64,000 nt of DNA from Crocodylus rhombifer. Its lineage: Eukaryota; Chordata; Crocodylia; Crocodylidae. The notes below the pieces were generated by a model, which made no database searches, was not told where the DNA came from, and worked only from the letters and a program-made list of their open reading frames with translations. A program made the position numbers and the translations under genes. Numbering within the stretch: the first letter of the stretch is position 1; each line of letters starts with the position of its first letter. Positions 11,386-23,501 of the stretch are shown piece after piece. Location of the stretch: NCBI GenBank assembly GCA_038503035.1, contig JAVSML010020777.1:124001-188000 (forward strand), in the 5' to 3' direction.

Positions 11386-14080
11386 AGAAAAACAGACACA
11401 CCAACATGAAGGTCATTGAGAGAGAGGGTTAGTTAATGATTACTTTCTCTCTCCATATGAAAACTTTATGTCTATACTTTCTAGGCTCAGAAACGTGTTG
11501 GATCCCATATTGTGTGGTATAAAAGGAAGGACCTCATAGTGTAGGTCCGAAACATTAGTCCTTAGACATCAAGCACCTTTTGCCCTCAGTAGGAGCTTTA
11601 AGTTATGCAGAATGGGACCTGGAGGTAAAGGCTGAAAGAGTTTTTTTGTCCTTTTGTTAGCCATCTAGGATTATGTCATGTACAATAGCTGTTATTAGAT
11701 TTGAGCAAATGGGTAAATCATGCATTGGTATCTGTGGAAGCTGCTCTGCAAAAGCTTGTTCATCATATTCTTGAGCACCTTATCTATAAATATGTAGAGA
11801 GGATGGGTGGTTAGGACATTAGTTTGGAACCTCGGAGAGGCAGTTTGAGTTTCCTGCTGTAGCACAGATTTGGAAAACTTCCATTTATTTTGATCTTAAG
11901 TAGTGTTTAAGGCCTTAAGGTTGTCTACACTGGTTCTGTGCTGTCTCAAGCTGTTGCCAAAGAATAAGCACCATCCATCCAGTCCTACTCCGTACACATC
12001 ATACCCTGAAATGCTCTGGGCAGACCTGCCCCATACTGCTGTTTTTGTGCACACAAGAACTCAAGACCTTGGGAGAACTGGCTGGGAACTGATGGGGACT
12101 GGAAGCATGTGGGCTCAAGTTGAACAGAGTCAATGCACATATTCCTGTAGAGAAGATGATTTACATGTGTTGCAGTTAAAATGGGAAGTTTAACTTGGTG
12201 CTTATGAGGGTTGACCCAACACTGCCATTGATAATTAGCAGAAAGGCTTTATTAATTGGATAATGAGCTTATAGGAAAATAACAGGTAAGCTATTGCAAT
12301 GTACAAATAAATGATCTATAAACAGGTCCAGTATATTTTTAGCTGTAATAGTGTTTTCTCACCAACATAGGCCAGGAAGTGGGTCTTGTTCTATATTGCT
12401 TTTCACCGGGTGTGGCTCCATCACTGAGGGTGGTCAGCTAGCTGTAGGTTACCATGGACCAACATGGTTCTTCTCTCCTGGGATGAATGCACTGTGCTGG
12501 CAACTTCACTTCTCTCTAATACCCTTTCTTCAAAGCATATTTTCTTGATAAACTGATGATCAGAGCCCAGACAAAGCTGACAGGGTGAAAGGTCATTGTC
12601 CTGTGGTTGTGTTGTGATTATTAATGGTTGGGATCCAGCCCTGAATGTTGTCAGTGAAACTGACATGCACAAAACCCTTGATCGTTCCAGAGGTTTACCA
12701 TTCCATTAACTGCAATAGGGCTTGATTACTTGAATCAGACACCTTAGGTCATGAATTGTGAGGTGCTGTATTGGTCATTGTTACAACAGGGCAGATCCCA
12801 GATTATTTTTCAACTGGCATTGGTGCCTAGATTGAGAAGGAATGTGGTAACAAGGAGGAGGCAACCATTTTGAAAGGGGAAACTATTCATAATTAATCCA
12901 GAGTAGTTAGACATGGGGTGTACTTGATACCAAAAGCCAGAGATTGGATTAACTGTATTGTATTTTGAGGGGTCCCAATCATGAACTTGCATTCTTGTAC
13001 AAGAGTCACTGTTATAATTTAGTCATTTCAATTTTACACATAGGTCTGGACAAACTCTGCATCCAGCAACATGCTGCCCCTTTTTGAGGCAAAGTCTGCC
13101 TTCTGAAGTGATCAGACACGTTTGAAGAATGTATTGAATACCTGGACATTGTGCCCGCATTTAAAACTGACGCTTTAAAGGAGATAAAACCAAAAGTCCT
13201 GCAGCTCCAGTAGCAGGTTAACATGAAATATGTTAGGAGTGTCCAGATATCCTACCGAACTGGTACATATACATGAAAGAAAATATAGGCCTTGCTTTGC
13301 AGAATTTTTATATGGACAAAGCAAATGATTTGATTGGAGGGAACAAAGAAGTACAAAGGTCTCTTCACTGAGAGTGACATAGCAGATCAGTGTCAGAACC
13401 AGGAACATAGCCTAGAATCCCTGGTTCCAAACCAGTGTGCCTGTCCACTAGACAATGATGCCTCTCCAATACAGTGTTTTTTTTATAAATGTCATCTTGA
13501 AATTCTGTGGGACATTGTTTGGATCAAATAATACCTTATCTTCAAAAAAAAGGAAAGAATACAATGATTTGAACCTCACAATATAATGAAGACTTCTTAA
13601 CAAAGCATTTCACTCATATTTCTTTATTTGAAGAGAAACTTCCCATAGACAATCAAATGGTATAGTTTTTTATAGAACTGGATAATGGCTGCTCATCAAT
13701 AGCAAAGCAGAGCCAACAAGAAGAATTTTAGACGTTCAATAATATATGATTTTTATTAGAATTTTATTGCATTGTTGTAATTAATTTACAGTGCCTGGAA
13801 AGACTTCATCCTCTTTTTAACTTGTGCCAGGTATTTTTTTTTATCTGCAGTCCATTATTCATTTATGAATACTTCATGATTTGTAAATGGCAGGCAAAGC
13901 TAAGTATGCAAAAATGTAATAGAGATGGAATAGAAATCTGCCACATTTCTTATTTTCACAGAAAAAGTTAAAAGGAATATGTTGTCTATTAGCTTTTTTT
14001 AAATCACTACTGGTGAAATGCTTCACTACCATATCTATCATACATCTTCTCAGTCATCTCTCTTGTGTAGGAGTATGTAA
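11386..14080. other. Mostly unique AT-rich DNA
   Basis: No gene seen. About 13357-13470 has a diverged SINE-like segment with the 'cagaaccaggaa...agaatccctggttcc' arrangement found in MIR-type reverse strands (weak). About 13560-13820 is complex AT-rich sequence of enhancer-like composition, but conservation cannot be assessed here. Confidence 0.4.
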
Positions 14081-14756
14081 AGCTGTGTGTAGATTAAATG
14101 AAGGGCATGTGTGCATGACACTTTAAAGAGGTTAAATGCTTTTACACAGCTTTAATGGTGTTGGTGTTTGCACGTGTCAGCGGTGTAATGCGCAGTAATT
14201 CCAGTCACTGTAGCAAATTTGGCAGTGTAAGGCACCTTAAATGACTTGGGGCTCCAAGGAACTTTAGTTTGCTGCCCTACAACCACAGAACAAAACACCA
14301 GGCTCTGCGCAGCTCAGGGGCTCTGCAGGAAGCCCACGGAGGCAGCCTGGCAGCCCGGGAATGCAGGCTCCACCCAAGGGGAAAAAAAAGAAAAAGCGGC
14401 AAGCCCCCCTCCCCTCCCCCACTGGAGCCTGCCTGCCTGTCCGAGCTGTACAGGGGGCTGATGCTTCCCTCCATGGCTGCGGTGCCCCCGGGCATGTCCA
14501 AGCCAGGTGACTGCAGGCGGGTGCCACCTTAGGATGAGCTGCGGGTGCCACAGAGGGAAGCACCAGCCCCACCCCCTGATATCCCAGGGACTGTTCCACC
14601 CGCCAGCAGCTCACCCTCCCCTCCCTGCCACTGGAGAGACAGGTAAGTGCATGGGTGTGTGCATGACACGGGGGTTTACTTGGCCCTAAATTGAAACAGC
14701 GTCTTGAGAAAAATCACTGCTTCAACTTAGGGCCCCTGTTTCGTCTACACACGCTC
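14081..14756. mobile_element. GC-rich non-autonomous DNA transposon (candidate)
   Basis: The left end AGCTGTGTGTAGATTAAAT and the right end, which inverted reads AGCGTGTGTAGACGAAACA, form short imperfect inverted repeats. Both subterminal regions carry a GTGTGCATGACAC motif (14107 and 14656). The GC-rich core (14240-14660) stands out from AT-rich flanks. Open frames inside on both strands overlap each other and have no known family. No target duplication was found, so the ends are approximate. Confidence 0.4.
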
Positions 14757-14878
14757 TATGGTTCCATCCTTTGAACAGGCAGTTAGACACTGTCCTTTCG
14801 ACAGAACTAACTCAGAGCCTTTTCAATGGTAGCATATCAGAAACCTTCAGAAAGAGAAGGATAAATAATGATCTTTTT

Positions 14879-15670
14879 TAGGGGTGTGCGTAATTGTCCA
14901 TATTTGATTCAGATTTGGCCCAAATCGGGGACAGTGATTGAATTTGTTGATTTATCACTGTCCGTGATTCAATTCGGCCGAATCCAAATCTGAAGATTTG
15001 ATGTGATTCAGAGAATCAACGATTCAGCCATTGACACAGCTTTAATCATTTTTTCTACCTATTTCAAGGTACCAGCCACAGCTCATGAACACTGTGATTG
15101 TAGGGTAGATGGAGCATCCCATAGGAGTGCGGGGTGGGGGGGGTGTGTGCTCTGTTGCGAACCCAGAAGTACTTCTGGTCCCCTTCTGGGTTCGCCACTG
15201 AGCACATTGGCCCCCCCTCCCCCACCGGCTTGGTGATCAGCCACAAAGGGACCCTGGGTGCCCCCTAGACCCAGGAGACACCAGTCGCCAAGCTGGTTGG
15301 GTGCAGGGGGGGTCTCCCAGCGTGCTCTCTGGCAGACTGGGAAGTGGACCAGAAGTGCTTCTGGTTCACTTCTGGGTCTGCTGCTGAGCATGCTGGTGAC
15401 CCCCCACCCCACACTCCCATGGGATGCTCCATCCACTGCAGCATTGCAGCATTCATGAGCTGCCTGGTACCTTGAGGTATGCAGAAAAAACATTTAAAGC
15501 GGTGTCTATATCTGAGTCACTGAATCTCTCCAAATTGATTCAGAGGTTTCTGATTCAATCTGGAGAGATTAAAGGATCTCCTGATTCAATTTGGATTCAA
15601 AGATTCAGCCACAAAATCAGGCTGAATCTCTGTTGAATCGAATTGGGGGCCAAAGCTTTGCACAGACCTA
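14879..15670. mobile_element. Foldback element of the 'GATTCAG' family, copy 1
   Basis: The terminal inverted repeat is about TAGGKSTGTGCRAAG (left at 14879, right end CACAGACCTA at 15661-15670). Subterminal blocks are unusually dense in GATTCAG/CGAATC words. The core is a large palindrome. The arm at about 15066-15190 pairs with 15345-15475: both contain AAGGTACCAG, AGCTCATGAA and ATGGAGCATCCCAT in inverted orientation. No coding potential is recognised; open frames in the core are palindrome by-products. A second copy lies at 37684-38762. Confidence 0.7.
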
Positions 15671-15934
15671 ATTTTTATCTAGCTGCCAGTGAAGCCAATG
15701 GCAAATCTAGCAGTGTTTTTAGTTATACTCTCATTGGAATCAAAGGCTAAATCTCACCTTCTCACAAACAAAGTTTGCAATTCACAAGACATTATTTGTG
15801 TGTTCATTATTGTGTGATCTACAGCTTTGAGATTATTTTGTTGGTGAAGCTGGCAGGCAAGACTGTAGGTTGTTTTTCCAAGATAAACACATGAAATGCT
15901 TCCCATTGGACAACTGTGGCCTCAGTCTGATGGC

Positions 15935-16975
15935 TGAGAAATTGGCTCCGAGGTCAGACCCAGACAATAGTAGTCAATGGAAGTGAATCATCATCGTGCT
16001 CCGTGACCAGTGGTGTCCCCCCGGGCTCTGTCCTTGGACTGGATTTCTTTAACAACTTTATCAACAGTATAGACATTGTTGTCAGAAGCACACTGGCCAA
16101 GTTCACCAATGACACTAAACTTTGGGGCCTAGCGTCCACACCTGAGAATAGGCTAGTGATCCTGGCTGACTTGAATAAGCTTAGTAAGTGGGTGGATATA
16201 AACCTGATGATGTTCAATATTGAAAAGTACAAGGTACTCCACCTTGGGTAGAAAAAACCTGTAGAATGCTTATAGGCTTGCTAGCACCATGGCTGAAAGA
16301 GACTTGGGGGTCATGATTGACTACAAGATGAACATGAGCCACCAATGCAATGTTGCAGCTGGTAAAGTAAATAAAACTCTGGCTTGCATCCATAGATGTT
16401 TCTCAAGTAAATCTCAGGATATCATCCTCCCACAAGGCTGTATTCAGCCTTGGTGAAGCTGCAGCTGGAGTACTACATCCAGTTCTGGTCTCCACAATTC
16501 AAAGAGGATGCCAAGAAGCTTGAGAGAGTCCAGAGGAGAGCCACGTGCATGATCAGAGGGCAGGAGAATAGGCCTTATGATGGGAGGCTGAGAGCCATGG
16601 GACTCTTCAGCCTAGAGAAGCGCAGACTCAGGGGTGACCTGATGGCTGCCTATAAGTATGTAAGGGGTGTGCATCAGGGTCTGTTCACCAGGGCGGCCCA
16701 AGGGCTGACAAGGACATAAACAAGGTCATAGACTCCTCCACGACCATTTTAGGCTGGACATAAGGAAAAAACTTCTTTATTGTCTGAGCCCCCAAGGCCT
16801 GGAATAGACTTCCTGCAGAAGTGGTGCGGGCACCTACTCTGGACTCATTTAAGAAACGTTTGGATACTTATCTTGCTGGGATCTTTTGACCCTAGCTGAC
16901 TTCCTGCCCCTGAGGCAGGGGGCTGGACTTGATGATCTTCAAGGTTCCTTCCAGCCCTAATGTCTATAAAATCGA
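15935..16975 (+). pseudogene. CR1 LINE, 5'-truncated, decayed reverse transcriptase
   Basis: CR1 non-LTR retrotransposon fragment in the plus direction. It begins inside the RT domain and runs to the 3' end (near 16975). Frames at 16003-16251 and 16450-16719 carry RT pieces. The motif that should read [10 protein letters not shown] is GVPPGSVLGL, and the catalytic FADD box is changed to FTND, so the enzyme would be inactive. A stop after the 'VLHLG' segment and a frame change before 16450 break the frame. The closing 3' sequence (GCTGGACTTGATGATCTTC, then TTCCTTCCAGCCCTAATGTC) is the typical crocodilian CR1 end. It begins about 265 bp after the foldback element that precedes it. Confidence 0.9.
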
Positions 16976-16989
16976 TGAAATGTAGATCC

Positions 16990-18070
16990 TCTCCATCTTT
17001 CTCAGAAGGATGTTTGTTGTCCTAGTGAGAGAGTCACCCATTTGTACCCACTTTTGATCCTACAGAAAGCTTTAAGGATCCAGTGATCTCTGATTGACAA
17101 AAAGGAAGGATAGGAAAGCTGGGGCAGGGGTGGGGAGGGTAGAGAGCACTGGAAGGAAGTGCATTGTCAACTTTGTCAACTAGGAGTAACTCTTAAAATG
17201 GTAAATGCAACTTCAGTGTTTATTGGTAGCATTTTTTCATGGCCTACCAACCCTTTTTCCTTTAAAACAAGGTTTCAGACAATTGCTTCAATTAGTGCAA
17301 CACAGTTAGAAAAGAAACCCAGCAATGGTGCAGATCTAGAGGGCCTCCATGGAATTGGTTCTGCAACTCCAATATATTAATGGACTTTGTGCTACTGCTT
17401 TGAGGGAATTCCCTCTGTGAGAAGTCACAGAAATTTCCTTCCCCTTCACCTCCTATCTGTCCTGCAGTAGTTGAACAGTTTCTTTTACTTCATAAGTATA
17501 AGTAACACTTTGTTTGTTTGTTTTTTAAAAAACCTTCTCTTCTATCACCATGTACCATGTAGTCCATCTCCAGAAAAGGGATTTGGTCCCAGGGTTAAGT
17601 GTGATCATTTTCAGTTTTCTCCTCTTCCATACCCAACAGTAACTGTTTAGCTCAAGTAGCCAAAAGAAACAATGTCACCCAATTCCTCTTAATACATTTG
17701 CATATCTTCTGGGGCCACTGGATATTTATTATAAATCTAACTAGGTGCAGTTCCTCTGGCAACCCATTAGAAGCAACAAATTGCTTTTCTCTCTACTGTC
17801 TGAGTGGCTTCCTTTGTCACTACTTTAAAAACAATTTTCCTTGTGTTTGTGAATAAGTCAGTATACACAGTCTGGGCATAAATAAAACAGAATTTAATGT
17901 ACTAGCTCATTGATAATATGAGCTGACAACAGCACTGGAAGTGTCTTGCCTATTTGGGTGTGTGTCTTAAAATGCCTGCTGTAGGAAACTGGCTTTCAAC
18001 AGCTTTTATGTTTGGATATAGTAGAAATAACTATGGGATAAGCATGCTGTAGGCAGTAGAACAGATGTAG
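16990..18070. other. Unique DNA between two CR1 copies
   Basis: No gene recognised. The 73-codon frame at 17159-17380 has no family likeness or context. Confidence 0.45.
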
Positions 18071-18071
18071 A

Positions 18072-19115
18072 TCCATACTTGGTGAGGCCGCAGCTGGAGT
18101 ACTGCGTCCAGTTTTGGGCTCTGCAATTCAAAAAGGATATGGAGAAGCTTGAGAGAGTCCAGAGAAGAGCCACGTGCATGATCAGAGGTCAGGAAAACAG
18201 ACCTTATGACGACAGCCATGGGGCTTTTTAGCCTGGAAAAACGCAGGCTCAGGAGCAGTCTGATGGCCACCTATAAGTTTATCAGGGGTGACCACCAGGA
18301 TCTGGGGGAACGTTTGTTCACCAGAGCGCCCCAAGGGATGACAAGGTCGAAAGGTCATAAACTACTGCAAGACTGTTTCAGGCTGGACATAACTGTGTCC
18401 AGTTCTATGCACCCCATTTCAGGAGAGATGTGGACAACACTGAGTCAGTGTTAGAGGAGGCCCACCTGCATGATCTGGGGAAAACAGGGCAGACCCTACA
18501 ATGAAAGACTGCGGGACCTAAACCTGTTCAGCCTTCACAAGAGAAGGCTGAGGGGGGACCTGGTGACCATCTATATACTCACTAGGGGGGACCAGAAGGG
18601 TTTGCGGGAGACACTTTCCCCTAGCCCCCCCTGGCATAACAAGGAATAATGGACACAAATTATTGGAGAGTAGGTTTAGATTAGACACCCGCAAGAACTA
18701 CTTCACAGTTAGGGCAGCTAGGAGCTGGAACTAACTTCCAAGGGAAGTGGTGCTGGCTCCTACCCTGGGGATCTTTAAGAAGAGGCTTGATGCCTACCTG
18801 GTTGGACTCATTTGAGTCCGGTTTTTCTCCTGCCCAAGCAGGGAGTTGAACTTGAAGATCTACAAGGTCCCTTCCAACCCTACTTCTATGATTCTATGAT
18901 AAGGAAGAATTTCTTTACTGTCCCAGCCCCCAGGGTCTGGAACAGTCTGCCATTGGAGGTGGTTCAAGCACCTACTCTGAACACCTTCAAGAGCAAATTG
19001 GATGCTTATCTTGCTGGGATCCTATGGCCCCAGCTGACTTCCTGCCCTTTGGGCGGGGAGATGGACTCAATGATCTTCCGAGGTCCCTTCCAGCCCTAAT
19101 GTCTATGAAACCTAT
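18072..19115 (+). pseudogene. CR1 LINE 3' fragment, interrupted by another CR1
   Basis: Plus-strand CR1 3' fragment of the same subfamily as the 15.9-kb and 23.5-kb copies. It starts near GGTGAGGCCGCAGCTGGAG and ends CTAATGTCTATGAAACC. Frame 18206-18454 encodes the conserved C-terminal RT region. At 18391 the sequence GGCTGGACATA stops and resumes at 18901 with AAGGAAGAATTTC. In the other copies these two pieces are adjacent. The 509 bp between them are a different CR1 subfamily, listed separately. The open frame 18812-19099 is a chimera of both elements. Confidence 0.9.
18392..18900 (+). mobile_element. Second CR1 subfamily fragment nested within a CR1
   Basis: A 509-bp CR1 3' fragment with the plus-strand order of a divergent subfamily: 'gtgtccagttctatgc', 'ggacctaaacctgttcagcc', 'gagaaggctgaggggggacc', and the tail GATTCTATGAT in two imperfect 8-bp units. 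CR1 ends in such 8-bp repeats and inserts without long target duplications, both consistent here. Its junctions lie precisely within the host CR1 motif GGACATAAGGAA. This element must therefore be the later insertion at this site. Confidence 0.88.
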
Positions 19116-19119
19116 GAAT

Positions 19120-22100
19120 GGTAAATAAACATTGTTATTATTAAGTGGCTGTTTGGTCATGTATGGGATACAGGTTTGATTCTGTCTAATTCTAAATGGA
19201 TGGCTGTTATATAAACTACTCTTGCAACTAGCTTCCTAGTTGGCAGTATGTTGATCAAGTAAATTACTGAGAGTGAGCTAGGACCTAATCTGAATTTGGA
19301 AATGCTCAGAAACACATTAACTAACTTGATATTTAGTGAGTTAATGTAAAATCCTGGCTATGTTCAAGTCAAAGGCTAGTTTTAGCCTTGCTTTCCAGAA
19401 AATCAGGATTTTTCTTTGACTGTAGACAAGAACTACTATTGTTGTGTCAGCTGCTCATAATTAGTTTTGGGGCCCATCACAGCCAGCTGATGTGATGCTA
19501 AATTTGACATAACTTGCCTAAGCTGAATGTGAAGTCATGCTGAACACTGTACTAGTTAACACATGTTCTAGCATGGTGTGAAGGTTCGAGTGTAAATGAG
19601 AACCAGAGAACCTTGGGCTACTACTGCTCACACTCTAACTGTTCTGTAGACATTTTCAGAGTCCCACTTTTAAAGCAGGTGTTATTCATAAATACTAAAA
19701 TTCAAGCTCAGAACACACAGTATTGTACAGTATGGTGAAATGTGTGTTTTAACATCATAATTCAGCAGGACCCTAATGAGCAGCTTCATGCAGCATGTAC
19801 AACCATGTATCTTGTTTCTCTGCCTGGCCAAGCTGCCTGGCAAATTATCGGAATGTTTTTTTCTTATTATTATTATTCTGTAAGACAATTCTGCCAAGAC
19901 GCACGTGGAATAGGAGAGAACAAGCTTATCCTGATTTTACAGGAGCAGATAGTGGCTCAAGGCACCAGGCTTGCATTTCTGAGACAGACTTTTGTTTTGT
20001 TTTTCATTTCTGTGAAAAATGTGGGAGCACTTTATCAATGCTCCTAAATGTAAGGGATTAATGTTACTAATAGTCATAATTCAAGCAGGCCTTATTCTCA
20101 GCTTTGTACAGGCCCCCGCCTGAAGCCTACAGCTTTCCACCTGTTTGAGCCTCTTTTGAGAACAAATTGTGAATGTTGTCCAACAACTTGGTGATTTTTG
20201 TGGTGTTCAACAAGGAAAACAGGCTGCAGCCAGCAAATTCATTATCACTTGTGACCTAAATGGGCAGGATCTTTTTTTTAAATTAAGGTAAGCTTATTTT
20301 GAGACCCCTAAACCTTTCCAATATCACCATTTAATTGATGGACCATGTAATTACACTCAGCATTTTCCTTCTAATACTGCAAAAAAAGAAAGCATTTACT
20401 TCCAGCAACACATCTAATAGCATTATAGTTAGGAATGGTACTGTTGGATTTTTGTTTTATTGGTACATTGGGGTCAAAGGGTGGACAAAATAATGCTCAA
20501 GCGATTTCTTGTGGGTGGCTAGCATGTTCCCAGGAGAGGGGAGGGATGTGGTGAAAGGTAAGCCAAAGCTTTTTAAGATAAAGTGTCAAATCTGATCTTT
20601 TTACTCAATTTTATTTGCTCCTTTGCAGTGAATTACTTTGCATCTTTAAGGACTGCTGTATTTGACAAAATGTGTGGGTTTTACTTCACAAGAGAGGATA
20701 AAAATGTCTTCTGTAGTTCCAAAGTGATCTGATGTGGCTTGTCATGACATCTTGGATGCATCTTGCCTCTTTAGTACAAAAGAAGGTGTTTGGATATAAT
20801 AGGGATAAGAAGTGAAAACATCATATACAATATTGATAATTCATGCTACTCGCTGGATTGGTAAGAAGATGCAAAGCTTTTTGGGACAGGTAAAGTAAAC
20901 ATTGATTTTTTTGGTGGGGAGAAGGAATGAGGAATAGCTGGTAGAGGAATCATTTTGATGGGAATCAGATTTAAGCTAGAGTTTTACATTCAGGGTGTTA
21001 AACAAGGTTTTGCTGGATTTGGTCTTAACAGTAATATTCCTTATAACTGTAGGAAATCTATGAAATCTATGAAATGCTGCTGTCAAGACAAGTGGAAGTA
21101 TCATTCTTCATCAATGTAATTTTAATTAGCCAGAGCAAGAATCACTGAGAAAATTCTATACATAGTTATAAGACAGTCAGCCAATATTAGAAGTACCTTT
21201 CTCCAAATTCCTTGCACTGTTTTTTGTGCTGCTGTCTTTCTATTTGTACTTTAATAATCTTTTAAAAAAGGTTTACCCACATTGCTTCTACCTTCTTTCA
21301 GGAAGGTTAACTGCTCCTTTTAGAGCTGATAATGCTTTTGTGGAAATTAGCCAAGAGCAAGTGATACAGTTGATAATACCTCCCAGGAAATGGATAACCT
21401 CCAAAATAGGTTCAGCTATTGCTATGTGGGGTGTGGTTAGGAAAGATCCTGGGTAAATACTCCATTGTATGTCAGCCTCCTACCCCCTCAAAATGTACTT
21501 ATATTTACAGAACCTCTTCAGAATAATGTTGTCCTCTCATGTGCAAATAATATCTGTAAGGGACATATTTTCCTTGTATCTTCCATATAGCACCCACTCA
21601 TAGCCAGAGGAGTTTTTCAAAAAGCAGGTTCCTTTTTATAGGCTAAGTGATGACATAAGCATAGGTAAAATGGCTTGGTGCTGTTCAAGAGACTGTAGCC
21701 ACCTTTTGTCACCCCCACTTTTTCAGCTTCTAAACAGATAAACATTTGGAAAAATAAGCCTGGAATACTACTGAGCTGACCTTGAAGCAAACATGTGCAG
21801 TAATGTGGAAAATGTTTTATTTAATAAAAATGCTGAGTCCATTCCCTCCCCAAGGACCAGATGTTGCACTCAGTCTGTGCACAGTCAGCTCCATCTAATA
21901 TTAATAGAGGTTGTCATGTGCAAAAGTCAAAGACAGTAGCTGGTCCAAAGCTCTTAAACCACATGATGGCCATGGATATGGTGTCAGTGGATCCCAAAAC
22001 GATGGTCCAGCTTGTCATAGTGTCAAAGGACAATCTCCTCTTTTGTAGCAGCTCTTACTTAGTCTGTGGCATACCCTTATATTACTAACAAATCTCTCTC

Positions 22101-23500
22101 TCCTTTTCTGCTTCCCAGCATACACAATCGAGGGCCTCTTTTAGTAACATTGAGCATTAATACAAGGACTTTTAAAGTGAAGCAAAGGTCTTGGGAAAAT
22201 TGAGATTGGTTGCAGGATCTCAAAAAAAAAAAAAAGAAAAGAAACTAAGGGAAAATATATTTGATCAAACACTATCTCTTTCTCATATGACATTTCAGCA
22301 TTAACCAAAGTGTCAGCCATGTAACTTATAGACCTCTCATCAGACCTAACCTATAGAAATCCATTTGATACATCTCAGTGCAAGAGGGCTGAATTTGGAT
22401 CTCTAAATTGGCATGACTATGTTAGCTGTGGTCCAGGTCAATATACCATATTGTTGTAACAGCGTAGCCAATTGTAGCTTGTATCAATGAACAGCATTGT
22501 TAGGTCAATTTTAAACCAGATCCTTAAAGTCAATGTAATTATGCAAATATTGACCTTGCTATTAGCACTTTTGCCCTAATAGCTCTATTGTATATTTTAC
22601 AAATGAAGTTACTGTCACATTTCATTATGCTGTTTACTGACCCGTTGCTTAAGAGGTACTATTATAGCTCTCAGGTATGGGTCATTCCTTCTTGTCATAT
22701 TAGTATGCATTCCCACAAGTAAACTAAGTACCTCTACCTAACAAAATCCTTTTTACAAATCTGTACAGCTGTGTGGCTTGTTTTTTGGTATTATGTTTAT
22801 GTTGTCAAATGTCAATTTTACACAAACATATTTTTCTCAAAATTATTTGTATGAAATCTTCAGGCACTGTTATCTATCCCAAGTTTTTATTTTGAGAGCT
22901 TTAAAAATGAAGCATGAAAAAATGGAATAATTTAGGGGGTCTGATGGGAGAGCAGGTGACAGACAGCAACAGACCTCATCCTAGATGGGATTGATTGGAT
23001 AGAGGGCAATATTAAATATATGATTTCTGTAGTTAATTAATCCTCATTGCCAAATCACTTGTACTGCTGATCAAATACTCCATATAGGTGCTAGATTGAA
23101 ACAATGGCATTCAAAGAACAATATTTACTGAGGGTTCTCTTTGATCAGGTTGACTACTAGGAGTTCATTACTTTAGTAAAGATAGAAGAGTAGTTCAAGC
23201 ATCAGTTTTCACAAAGCAAAAGCAAGCAATGAATGGCATATAAACATGACAAACTCTAGATGCTGATTCTGGAAAGCATCTAAGGTCCTGATCTGGCAAA
23301 AGTTTTTACTCAGGCAGGCCACTATATCCATGAAGAGCTCAATGTAGGCACAAAAGATCTATCTAGATGAGTTGTATCCACAGAATAATGCTGAAAATGT
23401 TACACCCATGAGCTACATCATGAGCTTTTCTGGGCTTTTGTTTCTAGTCAGGAAAGATCTGGTACTGCAGAAGCATCTGCTTTGCATTTATTTCAGTGTT
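19120..23500. other. AT-rich DNA without recognised gene
   Basis: No coding gene seen; open frames at 19742-20061 overlap in two phases and have no family likeness. The segment 19690-20280 is complex non-repeat sequence, with words such as CAGCTTCATGCAGCATG, and is the best conserved-element candidate here. A short duplicated 'AAATCTATG' at 21055-21075 looks like an orphan CR1-type tail but is too short to call. A poly-A tract lies at about 22220-22233. Confidence 0.4.
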
Positions 23501-23501
23501 T

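Noticed and set aside
18812..19099. 95-codon frame that looks like one protein
   Set aside because: It is a chimera of the tail of an inserted CR1 and the resumed host CR1, so it is not a natural coding unit.
21055..21080. Duplicated AAATCTATG words resembling a CR1 tail
   Set aside because: Two 8-9-bp words without any adjoining CR1 3' sequence can occur by chance.
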